A stretch of DNA of 64,000 nucleotides from Corticibacter populi (GCF_004217315.1 NZ_SGWR01000003.1:1-64000), one strand, 5' to 3'. Shown: positions 34,401 through 43,994, counted from the stretch's first letter. Notes: generated by a model from the sequence alone, not told the origin. Translations and numbers: made by a program.

Positions 34401-37400
34401 TTCTGAACCCGCCCAGATATTGGTTGCACCCGTCAGGGTTTCTCCTTGCAGGGTCTCCAGCAATATTGGTTGGCCATCGTCCGAGACTTGGTAGCGGCCT
34501 ATGCTGCTGTCTGCATGGACGACATAGAGCGTCCGCCCATCAGCAGAGAGCGCGATAGCGCCGATGGTGGACTGACTGTCAATAGTGCCAATTTGGGTGA
34601 GAGTGTTACTGATGCTGTCGAAAGCGAAGATAGAAACGCGGTCATCATTGGCTACGTAAACAGTTCCGCCATCGTCTGATGCCACGATGGCGAGAGGGCT
34701 GCCTAAGCTGGCGTCACTGCCGTCCCGGATGTGGGCCAAGGCCGTGAGTGTGCTGTCGCTGGCACGCTGGTAGACGATCAAAGTGTTAGGCAAGCTGTCG
34801 GCGATTGGGTCGGTTGCCACATAAACGTAGTTGCCCAAGACGGTGATGCGCACGCCACTGAATAGGTAAGGCTCAGTGCTGGTGGATGCTGCAATGCTCT
34901 GTGTGAGTGTGTAGCTGCCGTTATCGAGGGTATAGACACGAAGGCCCGAGTAGTTCCCATCGACCGCATAAATCGCGCCATCCTCTGCAATGGAGAAGTC
35001 GACCAGGTTTTCGGTGACCAGTGTCTGCTGCAGTTGCATGTCTGCAGCGGTATATATGGCCAGTGCATCGCCGTCATTGCCCAAGACGAACACAGTGCCA
35101 CCGTCAGCGCTGATATTGATCGTGTTGATTGATGACAGGCCTGTGCTTAATGTTTGCTGCAGCGTTAGCCCGCCGCTTTGTGTATCAATCGCGAGGATGG
35201 CGATGCTGCCATCGCTGCTGGCGACGTACAGGGCTGATCCGGCACTGTTCATGGCCGAGGCCGCAATATTGGATAGCCCGGTAATACTGGTCAAGCTGTC
35301 CGCGATCGAGAATGCGTGATTGCCGAGGCTGGAGTCCAGACTAGGGGCTGCATTCTCGACGACAGTCACGATGGCAGTAGCGGTCAGAACAGCGCTGTCG
35401 CTGCCACCATTGGCGGTTCCGCCATCGTCCTGGATGCTTAATCCGATGCTGCGCGCACCGGCAGTTTGCGTGTTGCTATTGTTCGCATAGGATGTTGACT
35501 CGATCAGACTTGTCGCTGCCGCAGTGGACAAAACGCCATTCGCGTTGATAGTCACGGTCACGACGTCGTTATCAACAATGACGCTATAGATGTGACCATT
35601 GACAGTAGTGCCGCTGCCTGCAGTTAGGGCAATGGCCGTGTTGTCGACGGTCAGTATCTCGCTGCCACCATCGCTGGCACCCGAAACGGTGAAGGTTATC
35701 GTGTGGATGTTCTGACCAGCTTCGATAGTGGACAGGGTCACGTCGCCGAACAAGTTGACGGTGGTGCTGGCAACGCTGTAGCTGACCACGGCTGCCTGCG
35801 CATCAATGGTGGGGGCATCGTTGATCGCACTGACGGTGACGGTAGCGGCAATCGAGAGTGCGGAGGTATCGACTCCGCCATTAGCAGTGCCGCCCGTGTC
35901 GGTGAGCGAGGCCAACGTAATGTTGCGCTCGCCCTCGGTTGGGTCGTCTGACGTATTGGCGTACGTCATGCTTTCCAGCATGGCTTGCGCGTCTGTCAGT
36001 GAGATGCTGGAGGTGAAATAGAAGTTGGCGTAATCGGATGTTCCGTCTTTCGCCCCTCCGAGGGAGACCGTGGCAACACCGGTTTCAGTATTGAGCGTGA
36101 CAGTGTATGCATGGCCACTGCTGGTGGTGCCTGAGCCTTCGACCAGCGCGATGGCAGTGCCGTCGATGGTCAGAACCTCACTGGGGCCGTCCTTGACGCC
36201 GCTGACCGTGAATGTCAGGTGGCCGATGGCTTGCCCAGCCTCGCCGGGGTTGATGGTGACATCACTAAGCAGCGCGACACCGTCGCTGCCTTCAACATAA
36301 GTCGATGTTAAGCCGGTGGCTGTAGCAGTGGGCGCGGTATTGGACAGGCCGACACTGACGGTTGTGGTGATGCCGGTCAACTCGGTCGTGTCAATGCCAG
36401 AGACGTCGGTGCCACCGTTGTCCTGTATTGAAGTCAAGGTAATGACCCGGTCGCCAGAAGTCGCCTCGCTGCCGGCGCTGTTCGCATAGGTCAGACTTTC
36501 AACCAGCGCTTTAGCCGCATCCACCGGGAGTCCGTTGCTTGACGTGATCGTCACAGTGGCCATGCCGTCACTATCGACACTGACGGAAATTGAGGCGCTG
36601 TACCAGTCTTGCTGGACGTTGCCATCTGCATCCACGGTTTGTATGGAGAAATACGGCCAGCTGCTGGCGCCATCAATGAGAAAGACAGCGTTGTCGCCAG
36701 CCATGCCCAGGCTTTCGTTGTAACCGTCGCTCAGCCCGGAGACAGTGAGCGTGATGCTCGTGATGCTCTGGCTGCTTTCTGTTGCAGAGACCATGACATC
36801 ATCAAAAAGCGCGGTGGGGCTGCCCCCTGGCACGTAGCTGGTTTCACTTCCGATGGCTTGCAAGGTCGGCGGGTCGTTGATTTCCGACACGTATAGCAGC
36901 AGGCCAAACTGACTTGCGGCGTAATCATCCGCTACGGATAGTGTGAGCGAGATTCTGCTGCCGGGGTCGTTGCTGGTATTGGCGTAGCTGATCTGGTGGA
37001 GCACTGCGTTGACAGTTTCCTTGCTTACGTCGGCCGTGAAGGTGATGGTAACTTTGCCCTCCGTGCTCTCGAAGCTGGCGATGGCCGTACCGTCGAGCAA
37101 GATGGTGTTGCCATTCAGTGTCAGGCCGTTGGCATTCTGGAAGTCGAAGACGTCTGCTGCATTGGCACCTTCTGTGCGGACGATTTCCAGCGTCGAGCCC
37201 TTGTAGCTGCCTTGCGCGTCATACTCGGCATCGGACAAGTTCACGTTGGCAGCCGGTTGAATGGCCGCTCCGCCTTCTGTGTACGATGCACTGGCGCCAG
37301 CGGCCTGAATGCTGCTGAGCGTGACGTTACCGAAGAAGAGGTGCTTGCCGCCGTAAATAGACGTTCCATCGGCGCTGACGGCAAACCGCGATATGCCGGT

Positions 37401-40400
37401 GGCGCCCAGCGCTACGGACGAATAGGTTGCGGGCACACCGTCGTCGCCGATGCTGTAGACCACCATGGTGGTGGACGCAGCCGATGCTACGTACAGCACG
37501 GATCCATCGGCGGAAATTTGCACGGCATAAGGATAGTAGCCGAGCTGTGAATAGACGCTGGTTGCATTTAAATAAACCAATGTACCTGCAGCCTGGTCGT
37601 ACTGCAGCGTGGTGAGGTAGCCGTTGGTCGTAACGACGTAGACGTAACCCTGCTCGGAGACAGTCATGGAGATGCTGCCGCTGAGCGCGTTATTCGGTAT
37701 CGTTACGCTATCGCCACTGATGCCATCGGCGTTCGTATAGGTGAGTTGGTCGCCGGAGCGTGCCATCTGGCCAACATAGCTGAGTTCTCCGCTGTCGGCG
37801 ACGCTGTAAACCGTCAAGCGTGATCCGGAGAGGACATACGCAGTGTCATTGACGACGCGCATGGTCACCGCTGTGCCGAATCCGTTGGCTGGTGTATGGC
37901 TGCTCAATTGCGTAAACGTGCCAGCGCTGTCAACGCCGTAGGCATAGAGCGTGGTAGCCGATAGCGCGTAGAGCGTGCCAGTGCTTTCATCCACACTGAC
38001 GTGCAGCACCTTCTCGCCGATGTTGTCCGAGTGGCCGACATAGCTCAGCGTGCCGTCGTTGTTGACGTTGAACGCCACCAGTGCATGGTTGCTGGTGCTG
38101 CCGGTGGTGTCGTAGCCTGTCAGGTAAAGTTGCGATCCATCGGCAGAGTAGGTCACGGATGTGACGTTTTGCAGTCCATCCAATTCGATGACAGCGGTGT
38201 CAGGGTCGTCTTGTGCGCCTTGGGTGAATACCTGAATCAAGGTCAGTTCGCCGGTCGTGGTGTCGCGGCTGTAGATATTCAGATAATGCGTGCCGTTGCC
38301 ATTGTTGCCGGTGCTGCTGGCGACCACCAAAATGGTTTCGTCACTGGAGAGCACAAGCCCGTTGACGTAGGTACCAGTGCTGCCAAAACCACTGATGGTT
38401 CCGGCGACGTAGTAAAGCGAATCGGCATCGGCGCCGATGTTGGGCGCTTGGTTCTCCGCTTCAACCGCAGTGATGACGCGCATTGTCAGTTCGGTCTGAG
38501 CACTTTGTCCCGACTGGTCGGTGACCATGACGGTCAATGTGTAGTCGCCAACAGTCGTTGCTGTGCCGGATAGCGTCAGTGTTGCGGCATCGAAGGTTAC
38601 GCCGTCAGGCAGGCCTGAAACTGTCCAGATCAGACTGTCACCATAGACGGCGTCAGGCTCGCTAAAGAGGCTGCTGTCGAGCGTGACACTGCCGGCAACA
38701 CCTTCTGTGAGCGTTCCCGAAACGCTGGTGGTCGCATCTGTGTTGACCTGCGGTGCGCGGTTGGCAACTTGTGTGACTTCCAGTGCTAGTTCCAAGCTGC
38801 TGGTGCCGCCGCTAGCATCGGCGACCGTGACAATAATGTTGAAGGAGCCCGTTTGGGTTGTGCTGCCGGAGATCGTCCGTGTCAGCGCATCGAACGCCAG
38901 TCCATCAGGCAGCCCGCTGACGCTCCAGGTCAGCGCGTCACCGTCAATGTCGCCGAACAGGCCTTCAAACAGGGTAAAGCTGTAGGCTGTCTCGCTGACA
39001 GCGTTGTCCAAGGTATAGCCGTCGGCAGCAGACGCATCCAGCGCGGGCGTAGTATTGACCCGCAGTGTCACGCTCTGTTCGTCGCTGATCAATTCGCCGT
39101 CACTGACCGTGATGCTTAATGTGATCAAGCTGCCAGCTGCGGCAGTGTCACTGTTGGTATACGTGATCTGCTGAAGCACTAGATTGGCGATGGCAGTGCT
39201 GGTCTCGCTGGTAAAGATAATGGTCAGTGCGCCGTCTTCATTCGTCGAGAAGTCTGCGATGGGCGAGCCATTACTCAGGATTTTGCCGTCAGCGAGGCGC
39301 AAGCCATTGCTTTCCTCGAAGTCGAAGCTGCCACTGGTTGTGCTAGGGCGGATGGTAATGCTGGCGCCAGCATAGTTGCCGACACCATCAGCCAGTTTGT
39401 CGGAATTGTTGTCCGCAATGCTCAAGTCGCTGGCAAAGGCAAGACTGGTGCCCAGATCAAGGGTTTGCGCAAGGCTGTAACGCGTAATGTTGTCGCCGTT
39501 GGCGACGACCAGCGACAAGCCGTCATCCGATAGTGCCATATCACCGCTGCTGGCCACGCCAGAGACACTGCCTTGCAGCGTTAGACGGCTGCCGGAGACG
39601 CTGTAGATGCTGACGCTGCCATCGTCAGTAAGCACGTATAGGGTCTTGCCTTCGGCGTCAAGGATCAGGTCGCTTGCGTTGTCAGCATCGCCGGGCAGGG
39701 CGATGGAGTTGACAGGGTTCAGAAAGCCGGACTCAGCATCCAGCAAGTAGACATCCAATGTGCCGGAATCACGCGCGCTGAGGTACACGTATAGACCATC
39801 TGCCGACACGGCGATGGGGTCTGTCGCTGCGTCCCAGTCGGTGTCGGCGCTGAGCTGCAGTCCGTTGTCCAGCACACTCCATGTGCCGTCGCCGTTGCGC
39901 TGGTACACCTCCAGCGTACGATTTCCCCACAAGCTGCCGCCGTTATTGACGATATACAGGTAATTGCCCGCCTGGATGACGGTGCTTGCGCGGATGGCGT
40001 CTTGCAGCGCTTGCAAGGGTTGCAACTCGTAGCTGCCGTCAAGCGCGATGTTCTGGGTGGTTTGACCTACATTCAGCGTCAATGTGACGTTTTCTGGTGT
40101 GCTGGTCTGGAAGCTGATTTGGCTGAGTACGCGGTTGACGAGCTCGGTGCTGACGTCCTCGGTGAAGGTGATGGTGAGCGTGCCGTCGGTGATGATGAAA
40201 GTGGCGACGGACTTTTCGACATATGGCCAGTTTGAATAGTCTGTAAACAGCAGTTCACCATCGCTGTACCGCAGCGTGCCGCCATCGTAGCTGGTGTTGA
40301 GTGTGTAGTCATCGCTAGCATTGGCCCCAGTACCACGGGAGATGGTGATGGTGGCTCCCCTGTAGTTACCCGTACCATCGTTCAGTGCGTCGTAGACGGT

Positions 40401-41588
40401 GGTGGCAATGGTGGATGCGGGGAATTGTTGTGACACGACCAGCCTGCCGGAGCTGACGTCCCGGGTGAAAACTCGAATCTGGCGGTCGGCACTGTCGGCA
40501 TAGACTTGGCTGCCATCAGCAGAGATGGCCAGGCTGCCGGAAGACCCACTGCCTACCGAATAGCTGTTGACGTAGCTGAGGCTACCGTCTGAGCCAACGG
40601 CCATTTCTACCAATTGGCCGTTGCTGGACAGGCTGTAGACGGATTTGCCGTCACTGCTGGCAATCAGGCCGCCAACTTCGCTCATGCCATCCACGGCCAC
40701 GCTGTCGACTAATGTGAGGCGGCCACTGGCGTCGACGGAGAAGATGGCGAAGCTACCCGCACCTGCGGCATAGGCATAGTTGCCATCAACGGAGTAAATC
40801 ACCCGATCCGCGCCAGGCACACCGTTTGAGCTGTCAAAAGACTCGGCGGTCTCTACGGTAAGCCCGGTGCCTACATTTGGAGCCACGGGCAGGTCACTGT
40901 CACGGGTGATGTGGATGGTGGATGTGATACGCCCTTCGGTAGCGTTGCCCTGAGCACCGTCGTAGCGTGTTTCGTCCAGTTGGAGACTGACTGATACGTC
41001 GCTGGTGGAGACGTCAAGGCCCTGCGCTTGATAGGCGATGCTGTCGATCAGTCGCGCGACCCCTTCGGATTGGCGGGCTTCCTCGATGTTTGAGGAGTCG
41101 ACGGCGATAACGATGGTAGTAGTGGAGCCACTGACGCGCACGGTGTAGGTATAGCCGTTATCCGCTGTGGTGCCAGGGATGATGCCGGTGTTCTCCAGCA
41201 AAACCGTGCTGCCGTCGATGATGAGGGCGTGAGATGTGCCAGATGTGCTGACAGTGATGGTGAGGTCGTTCAATGGGTTGCCATTGGTTCTTTGCTCTTC
41301 ATCATTCCAGGTGGCGTCTTCACCAAAGATACCGTTTGGGGTTACGTCAACGTCACTGAACAGGTCAATTTGCGGGAATTCGTCATTACTATCCTTGACG
41401 GTGAGGTTTACATCTACCGGGGCAGCCGTGATAACGGGACGATCAATCCAGCTGCTGCCAGAGCTATCGCTTTCTGTGGACTGTTGTGCGACTTCCTTGG
41501 CGGTTTCCACCATGGCGGCATCAAGGAGGATGCGGGGCTCCAGGGCCAGAGCATGGCTGGAGCGTTGGAATGGACTGCGAATAGTCAT
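31410..41588 (-). CDS. Giant LEPR-XLL surface protein/adhesin with cadherin-like and propeller repeats
   Basis: 3392 residues. The N-terminus carries the motif LEPRILLDAA at residues 16-25, known from very large repetitive surface proteins. Four stretches of propeller-type repeats (ISADGSQVYAD, LSADGRTLYVV patterns) lie near residues 255-400, 530-700, 1040-1430 and 2080-2420. Each is followed or accompanied by a module with GNYxGAxIxIxR...GLxxxDG. Two He_PIG-like Ig domains lie near 845-1040 and one near 3030-3115. Six Ig/cadherin-like repeats of about 160 residues (NDAPTLTSTGATTSHTEGG type) lie between about 1570 and 3030. The last 270 residues are non-repetitive. No RTX nonapeptides and no LPxTG are seen. 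It probably serves surface attachment or biofilm. It lies 58 bases after tadG and just before the TolC gene. Only a weak GAAAG precedes the ATG. Confidence 0.85.
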   Translation of the reverse strand: MTIRSPFQRSSHALALEPRILLDAAMVETAKEVAQQSTESDSSGSSWIDRPVITAAPVDVNLTVKDSNDEFPQIDLFSDVDVTPNGIFGEDATWNDEEQRTNGNPLNDLTITVSTSGTSHALIIDGSTVLLENTGIIPGTTADNGYTYTVRVSGSTTTIVIAVDSSNIEEARQSEGVARLIDSIAYQAQGLDVSTSDVSVSLQLDETRYDGAQGNATEGRITSTIHITRDSDLPVAPNVGTGLTVETAESFDSSNGVPGADRVIYSVDGNYAYAAGAGSFAIFSVDASGRLTLVDSVAVDGMSEVGGLIASSDGKSVYSLSSNGQLVEMAVGSDGSLSYVNSYSVGSGSSGSLAISADGSQVYADSADRQIRVFTRDVSSGRLVVSQQFPASTIATTVYDALNDGTGNYRGATITISRGTGANASDDYTLNTSYDGGTLRYSDGELLFTDYSNWPYVEKSVATFIITDGTLTITFTEDVSTELVNRVLSQISFQTSTPENVTLTLNVGQTTQNIALDGSYELQPLQALQDAIRASTVIQAGNYLYIVNNGGSLWGNRTLEVYQRNGDGTWSVLDNGLQLSADTDWDAATDPIAVSADGLYVYLSARDSGTLDVYLLDAESGFLNPVNSIALPGDADNASDLILDAEGKTLYVLTDDGSVSIYSVSGSRLTLQGSVSGVASSGDMALSDDGLSLVVANGDNITRYSLAQTLDLGTSLAFASDLSIADNNSDKLADGVGNYAGASITIRPSTTSGSFDFEESNGLRLADGKILSNGSPIADFSTNEDGALTIIFTSETSTAIANLVLQQITYTNSDTAAAGSLITLSITVSDGELISDEQSVTLRVNTTPALDASAADGYTLDNAVSETAYSFTLFEGLFGDIDGDALTWSVSGLPDGLAFDALTRTISGSTTQTGSFNIIVTVADASGGTSSLELALEVTQVANRAPQVNTDATTSVSGTLTEGVAGSVTLDSSLFSEPDAVYGDSLIWTVSGLPDGVTFDAATLTLSGTATTVGDYTLTVMVTDQSGQSAQTELTMRVITAVEAENQAPNIGADADSLYYVAGTISGFGSTGTYVNGLVLSSDETILVVASSTGNNGNGTHYLNIYSRDTTTGELTLIQVFTQGAQDDPDTAVIELDGLQNVTSVTYSADGSQLYLTGYDTTGSTSNHALVAFNVNNDGTLSYVGHSDNIGEKVLHVSVDESTGTLYALSATTLYAYGVDSAGTFTQLSSHTPANGFGTAVTMRVVNDTAYVLSGSRLTVYSVADSGELSYVGQMARSGDQLTYTNADGISGDSVTIPNNALSGSISMTVSEQGYVYVVTTNGYLTTLQYDQAAGTLVYLNATSVYSQLGYYPYAVQISADGSVLYVASAASTTMVVYSIGDDGVPATYSSVALGATGISRFAVSADGTSIYGGKHLFFGNVTLSSIQAAGASASYTEGGAAIQPAANVNLSDAEYDAQGSYKGSTLEIVRTEGANAADVFDFQNANGLTLNGNTILLDGTAIASFESTEGKVTITFTADVSKETVNAVLHQISYANTSNDPGSRISLTLSVADDYAASQFGLLLYVSEINDPPTLQAIGSETSYVPGGSPTALFDDVMVSATESSQSITSITLTVSGLSDGYNESLGMAGDNAVFLIDGASSWPYFSIQTVDADGNVQQDWYSASISVSVDSDGMATVTITSSNGLPVDAAKALVESLTYANSAGSEATSGDRVITLTSIQDNGGTDVSGIDTTELTGITTTVSVGLSNTAPTATATGLTSTYVEGSDGVALLSDVTINPGEAGQAIGHLTFTVSGVKDGPSEVLTIDGTAIALVEGSGTTSSGHAYTVTLNTETGVATVSLGGAKDGTSDYANFYFTSSISLTDAQAMLESMTYANTSDDPTEGERNITLASLTDTGGTANGGVDTSALSIAATVTVSAINDAPTIDAQAAVVSYSVASTTVNLFGDVTLSTIEAGQNIHTITFTVSGASDGGSEILTVDNTAIALTAGSGTTVNGHIYSVIVDNDVVTVTINANGVLSTAAATSLIESTSYANNSNTQTAGARSIGLSIQDDGGTANGGSDSAVLTATAIVTVVENAAPSLDSSLGNHAFSIADSLTSITGLSNIAASAMNSAGSALYVASSDGSIAILAIDTQSGGLTLQQTLSTGLSSINTINISADGGTVFVLGNDGDALAIYTAADMQLQQTLVTENLVDFSIAEDGAIYAVDGNYSGLRVYTLDNGSYTLTQSIAASTSTEPYLFSGVRITVLGNYVYVATDPIADSLPNTLIVYQRASDSTLTALAHIRDGSDASLGSPLAIVASDDGGTVYVANDDRVSIFAFDSISNTLTQIGTIDSQSTIGAIALSADGRTLYVVHADSSIGRYQVSDDGQPILLETLQGETLTGATNIWAGSEGTLVVSGAGGVTSLSDRLADEIELTYGENTTIPLTDMLMLSDADYDILGDGSGNYNGAAIGIARSGGADASDSYGFADSNGLTYADGVISLAGTAIATLTVDGGALTVTFTADVSTATANLVLQQITYTNTSDDPGSSIALELTVTDQYDASTSVTLALAVTQVNDAPTLTSTGATTSHTEGGNATALFSGTAVATVESGQSITSLTLAASGISDGTAETLTIDGTAIALVAGSGTTGSGLAYTVTVADGSATITLASSTGITANAAAALVDAIAYANASDDPTAGARTITLTSISDDGGTDSGGSDTTALAISATVTVIAVNDAPTLTSTGATTSHTEGGSATALFSGTSIATVESGQSITSLTLTASGISDGTAETLTIDGTAIALVAGSGTTGSGLAYTVTVADGSATITLASSTGITANAAAALVDAIAYANASDDPTAGARTITLTSISDDGGTDSGGSNTTGLAISATVTVIAVNDAPTLISTGASTDYAASGNVVLLFSDTVVDTVEASQTVAALTFTAEGIADATEQLVIDDTAITLTDGNTGSTASGYTYSVSLASDGTATLTLTLGDAGLSTDAAAALIDAIAYQNASSSVSTGTRTVTLTSVQDNGGTSAAGNDTTALAISASITVINSAPQADATDYALSPLTQGDTYSATLPDSLFSDADGDTLNWSIDGLPEGLGFDANTLTISGSTTADAGSYTITITATDASGSTATQTLVLTVAAATPDALRTDIGHGWPASAGTSALATLADPFAAPDWSAQVARGAPLTSAALNATAWTRANSFSTADGLLDALRQPLWEDTPNVSAEVLFADGSTATPLVLLAAADAPALEAREARVVGQWVYDPSGNRMVAQLPEGLIASRQTIAALELRSADGRALPAGIRLDLTSGSIIAPGVRAAALDLLLVLRTTDGQSLSLPVHIAPAGARLAVASTQDDAIAIAAKPALSDQLRQGPASDLLHQAQTLLRQLAEAPPVHAEATDTTTNS
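32951..33898. repeat. Two near-identical 474-bp tandem repeats in the giant gene
   Basis: Units 32951-33424 and 33425-33898 are almost identical over their whole length. For example, the stretches starting at 33061 and 33535 match base for base for more than 200 positions. Each encodes one 158-residue Ig/cadherin-like repeat. 474 is divisible by three, so gain or loss of a unit keeps the frame. A third, clearly diverged copy precedes them (about 32480-32950). Confidence 0.92.
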
Positions 41589-41646
41589 GGTTGCTTTCGT
41601 TAGTCGTCAAAACAGGTGGCAGATGGACGTTGGCGCTTGCTTGCGC

Positions 41647-43296
41647 TTAATCAATGAGGCGGATGTCGTTGGTCTGCTGGCGCAGCTCACTTATGATGTC
41701 TTCCAGGCGATCGGAAAACTTGCCTTCGGACACAGAGAAGTCCAGGCCGTTGTAGTAAGTAAGGTCGGTATTTTTTACGGCACAGGTGCGCAGGCCGGCA
41801 CCTGCGATCCGGCGGAAGGCTGATGCACTTGGTATGGTGTCGGCCTCAGGGGTATCGCTGTCATCAACTTCGTCACTGCCTGTGACGATCATGAAAAAGC
41901 GTACGTCGTGCTCACGCAAGCTTTCGCACAGATTGGCAAAACGGCGGGTGATGATGGCATCGTCATTGCAGGCGACTTGATTGTTCGCCCCGGAGCCGCT
42001 GCTGCTGTCTTCATCATCGTCCCCACTGGAGTTTGAACTCGAGCCTGTGCTGCTACAGCCATCGATCGGCTGGCCCACATAGCTGTTGTAGGCGTCGGAA
42101 TCAAACCAACGCAGTCCACTGGAATTAACCAATAAGATGATGGCCTTATAGCTGTTGCCGCCATCAGCCTTGAAATCCTTGGGGAGGTCATCGCTCAGCC
42201 CCCAGCCTGCACTGCCTCGAAAGGCAGGCGACAGGCTCATGGCAGCCCATCCAATAGCGATAGCGTGATTGTTGTTGAAGCGGGTGGACATGATGTCCAG
42301 CCGGTCAGCAATTTTGCCCAGGTCGTTAGTCAATGGAAGCAGTGGGGCATGCGGGCAGCCGCGATCTGCTGTCATATAGCGTGTGTCGTTAACGCCGGTG
42401 GCTTTGCCGAAATCCGGGTTCGGTCCAACCCAGAAAATGGGCGGGGCGCCCGGACTGCCATTGATTGGCAGGTCGTGGCGATAGTGAATGAGGAATTGGC
42501 CGCTGGGTGCCTGATCCCAAAAATAGTTTTCACCTTGGTTCAAGCCACGGTATAGACATAGCAAATTCGCGCGGCGGTCGGGGATGCGGTTGTCTGCCAG
42601 ACTACCGTAGCCACTACGGAATAGAGAGGTCAGCTCCACAGGGTTAAGTGCGCCGGGAGCCGCCCACTGGCGGATGCGATTAGGGTGCGCGGCATCGTAG
42701 ACATTGACGATCTGGCTGTAAGGCACCAGCGAGAGGAAGACGTTGTCGCGCTCTCCGATAAGGTTTTGTGCGAAATCCTTGCCCAAGCGGCGTAGTACGG
42801 AGAGGTTGGGTGCGTTTTCACTGAGGGTGTTGGGAATCGTAAGTGCTACTTCCAGCGTCCTGTTGCGTGCCACGGCAGTGGAATACACGGTGACGTCTTG
42901 CGGCCCCGCGCCATTGAGCAGGGATGCGGCCTCGAAGGTGGCGCTGACCCGCACTCCCTCGTCGCCATCCGATTCGATGATGGTGGTGGTGATGCGCAAC
43001 TGATTGCCCGTTTGCGCAGAATCCATGCCGAGGTTGGCGTTGATGTAGCGCTCGGCTATGGCCTGTATGTCCGCTTCACCATCTTCCGCGTAGGCTTGGG
43101 TGGCTGCCAGTGCTGCTGCATCGGTGGCGCGTTTGAGCTGGGCGGCGTCTGCCGTCATGCGTGGGCCGTCGGCACTGTAGGCAGCCAGTGCCATGACGGC
43201 GACGATGAGCAGCAGCAGCAGCACAGTGGCACCACCGCGTTGTCTTGCGCACTGTGGGGTGGGGGAGGTTCTGGCAAAGGGGATGCGTATGACCAT
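41647..43296 (-). CDS. tadG: TadG-like pilus assembly protein
   Basis: 549 residues. An N-terminal membrane helix (GGATVLLLLLIVAVMALAAYSADGPRM, a Tad/TadE-like segment) is followed by a large periplasmic domain with a von Willebrand A-like layout. The strand that should carry the metal site reads LEVALTIPNTLSEN instead of DxSxS, so it probably lacks a MIDAS site. A Ser/Asp-rich linker (GSSSNSSGDDDEDSSSGSG) lies near residue 425. TadG is a minor pseudopilin-like or envelope component of the Flp pilus system. Last tad gene; the giant adhesin gene starts 58 bases downstream. Confidence 0.85.
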   Translation of the reverse strand: MVIRIPFARTSPTPQCARQRGGATVLLLLLIVAVMALAAYSADGPRMTADAAQLKRATDAAALAATQAYAEDGEADIQAIAERYINANLGMDSAQTGNQLRITTTIIESDGDEGVRVSATFEAASLLNGAGPQDVTVYSTAVARNRTLEVALTIPNTLSENAPNLSVLRRLGKDFAQNLIGERDNVFLSLVPYSQIVNVYDAAHPNRIRQWAAPGALNPVELTSLFRSGYGSLADNRIPDRRANLLCLYRGLNQGENYFWDQAPSGQFLIHYRHDLPINGSPGAPPIFWVGPNPDFGKATGVNDTRYMTADRGCPHAPLLPLTNDLGKIADRLDIMSTRFNNNHAIAIGWAAMSLSPAFRGSAGWGLSDDLPKDFKADGGNSYKAIILLVNSSGLRWFDSDAYNSYVGQPIDGCSSTGSSSNSSGDDDEDSSSGSGANNQVACNDDAIITRRFANLCESLREHDVRFFMIVTGSDEVDDSDTPEADTIPSASAFRRIAGAGLRTCAVKNTDLTYYNGLDFSVSEGKFSDRLEDIISELRQQTNDIRLID

Positions 43297-43319
43297 GATG
43301 TCTCCTTCTCTTAAGCGTC

Positions 43320-43994
43320 CTAGGTGCTGCTGTAGGCAAGGCCGTTGGCATCACTCTCTGCCTGGAGGTCTTCATCGAGGGTGATGTTGAGGCTGTTGGC
43401 GCGGAAGATGCTGGTGGTATCGAGGACCTGTGGCATGACGAGGCCGCCGGAGAGGGCGATGTCGCTGGTGTCGCGGCAGGCCCGCACCACGACCATCGAC
43501 AGCGTGCTGGCATCGGTGTCGTCGGCGGTGGCGTCGCTGTCTTCGGGCGGGTCTTCCGGCAAGGTGCCGGTGTAGCTGCCTGCGGCGCTTTGGGGCTCGC
43601 AAAGGTCGTCGGCGCCGCCGCGCTGCAGCGCCCAGGCGATGCGCCCGGACTGCAGCACGCTCAGGATGATGAGTTGCTGGCGATCGGTGTGGCCTTGCAT
43701 GGCGGCATCGGCCAGTGCGTCCAGCCCGGCCAAGCTCAGCTCGGGCTGCACGGCGAGGTTGATAGCCATAACGCCGGCGGCGTTCTCGAGCCGGATGCGC
43801 TCGGTGTGGATGCGCTGGATATCCGCGCCGATCAAACCGATGCCGATCAGGATGGGCAGCGCGAGCGCAGCCTCGACTGCGATCGCACCACGCTGGCGCA
43901 GATTGTTCCAATGGCTGGGCGGTTGCCGATCGTTGCGAGAGGCAAGCCTTTGGTTCAGTATGCGCCTCAGCGTTCGTTGAAGAGGCAGGCTCAT
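43320..43994 (-). CDS. tadF: TadF-like minor pseudopilin
   Basis: 224 residues with the TadE/F signature: a basic leader, then QRGAIAVEAALALPILIGIGLIGADIQRIHTERI, where cleavage would fall before the hydrophobic helix and the conserved Glu is present. A Cys pair (DDLCEP, VRACRDT) sits in the periplasmic part. The start overlaps the tadE stop by four bases. Assigned TadF from its position between tadE and tadG and the presence of two TadE-like proteins. Confidence 0.85.
   Translation of the reverse strand: MSLPLQRTLRRILNQRLASRNDRQPPSHWNNLRQRGAIAVEAALALPILIGIGLIGADIQRIHTERIRLENAAGVMAINLAVQPELSLAGLDALADAAMQGHTDRQQLIILSVLQSGRIAWALQRGGADDLCEPQSAAGSYTGTLPEDPPEDSDATADDTDASTLSMVVVRACRDTSDIALSGGLVMPQVLDTTSIFRANSLNITLDEDLQAESDANGLAYSST

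Noticed and set aside
31410-41588. RTX-type type I secretion substrate
   Set aside because: No GGxGxDxxx nonapeptides and no ABC exporter gene nearby were found.
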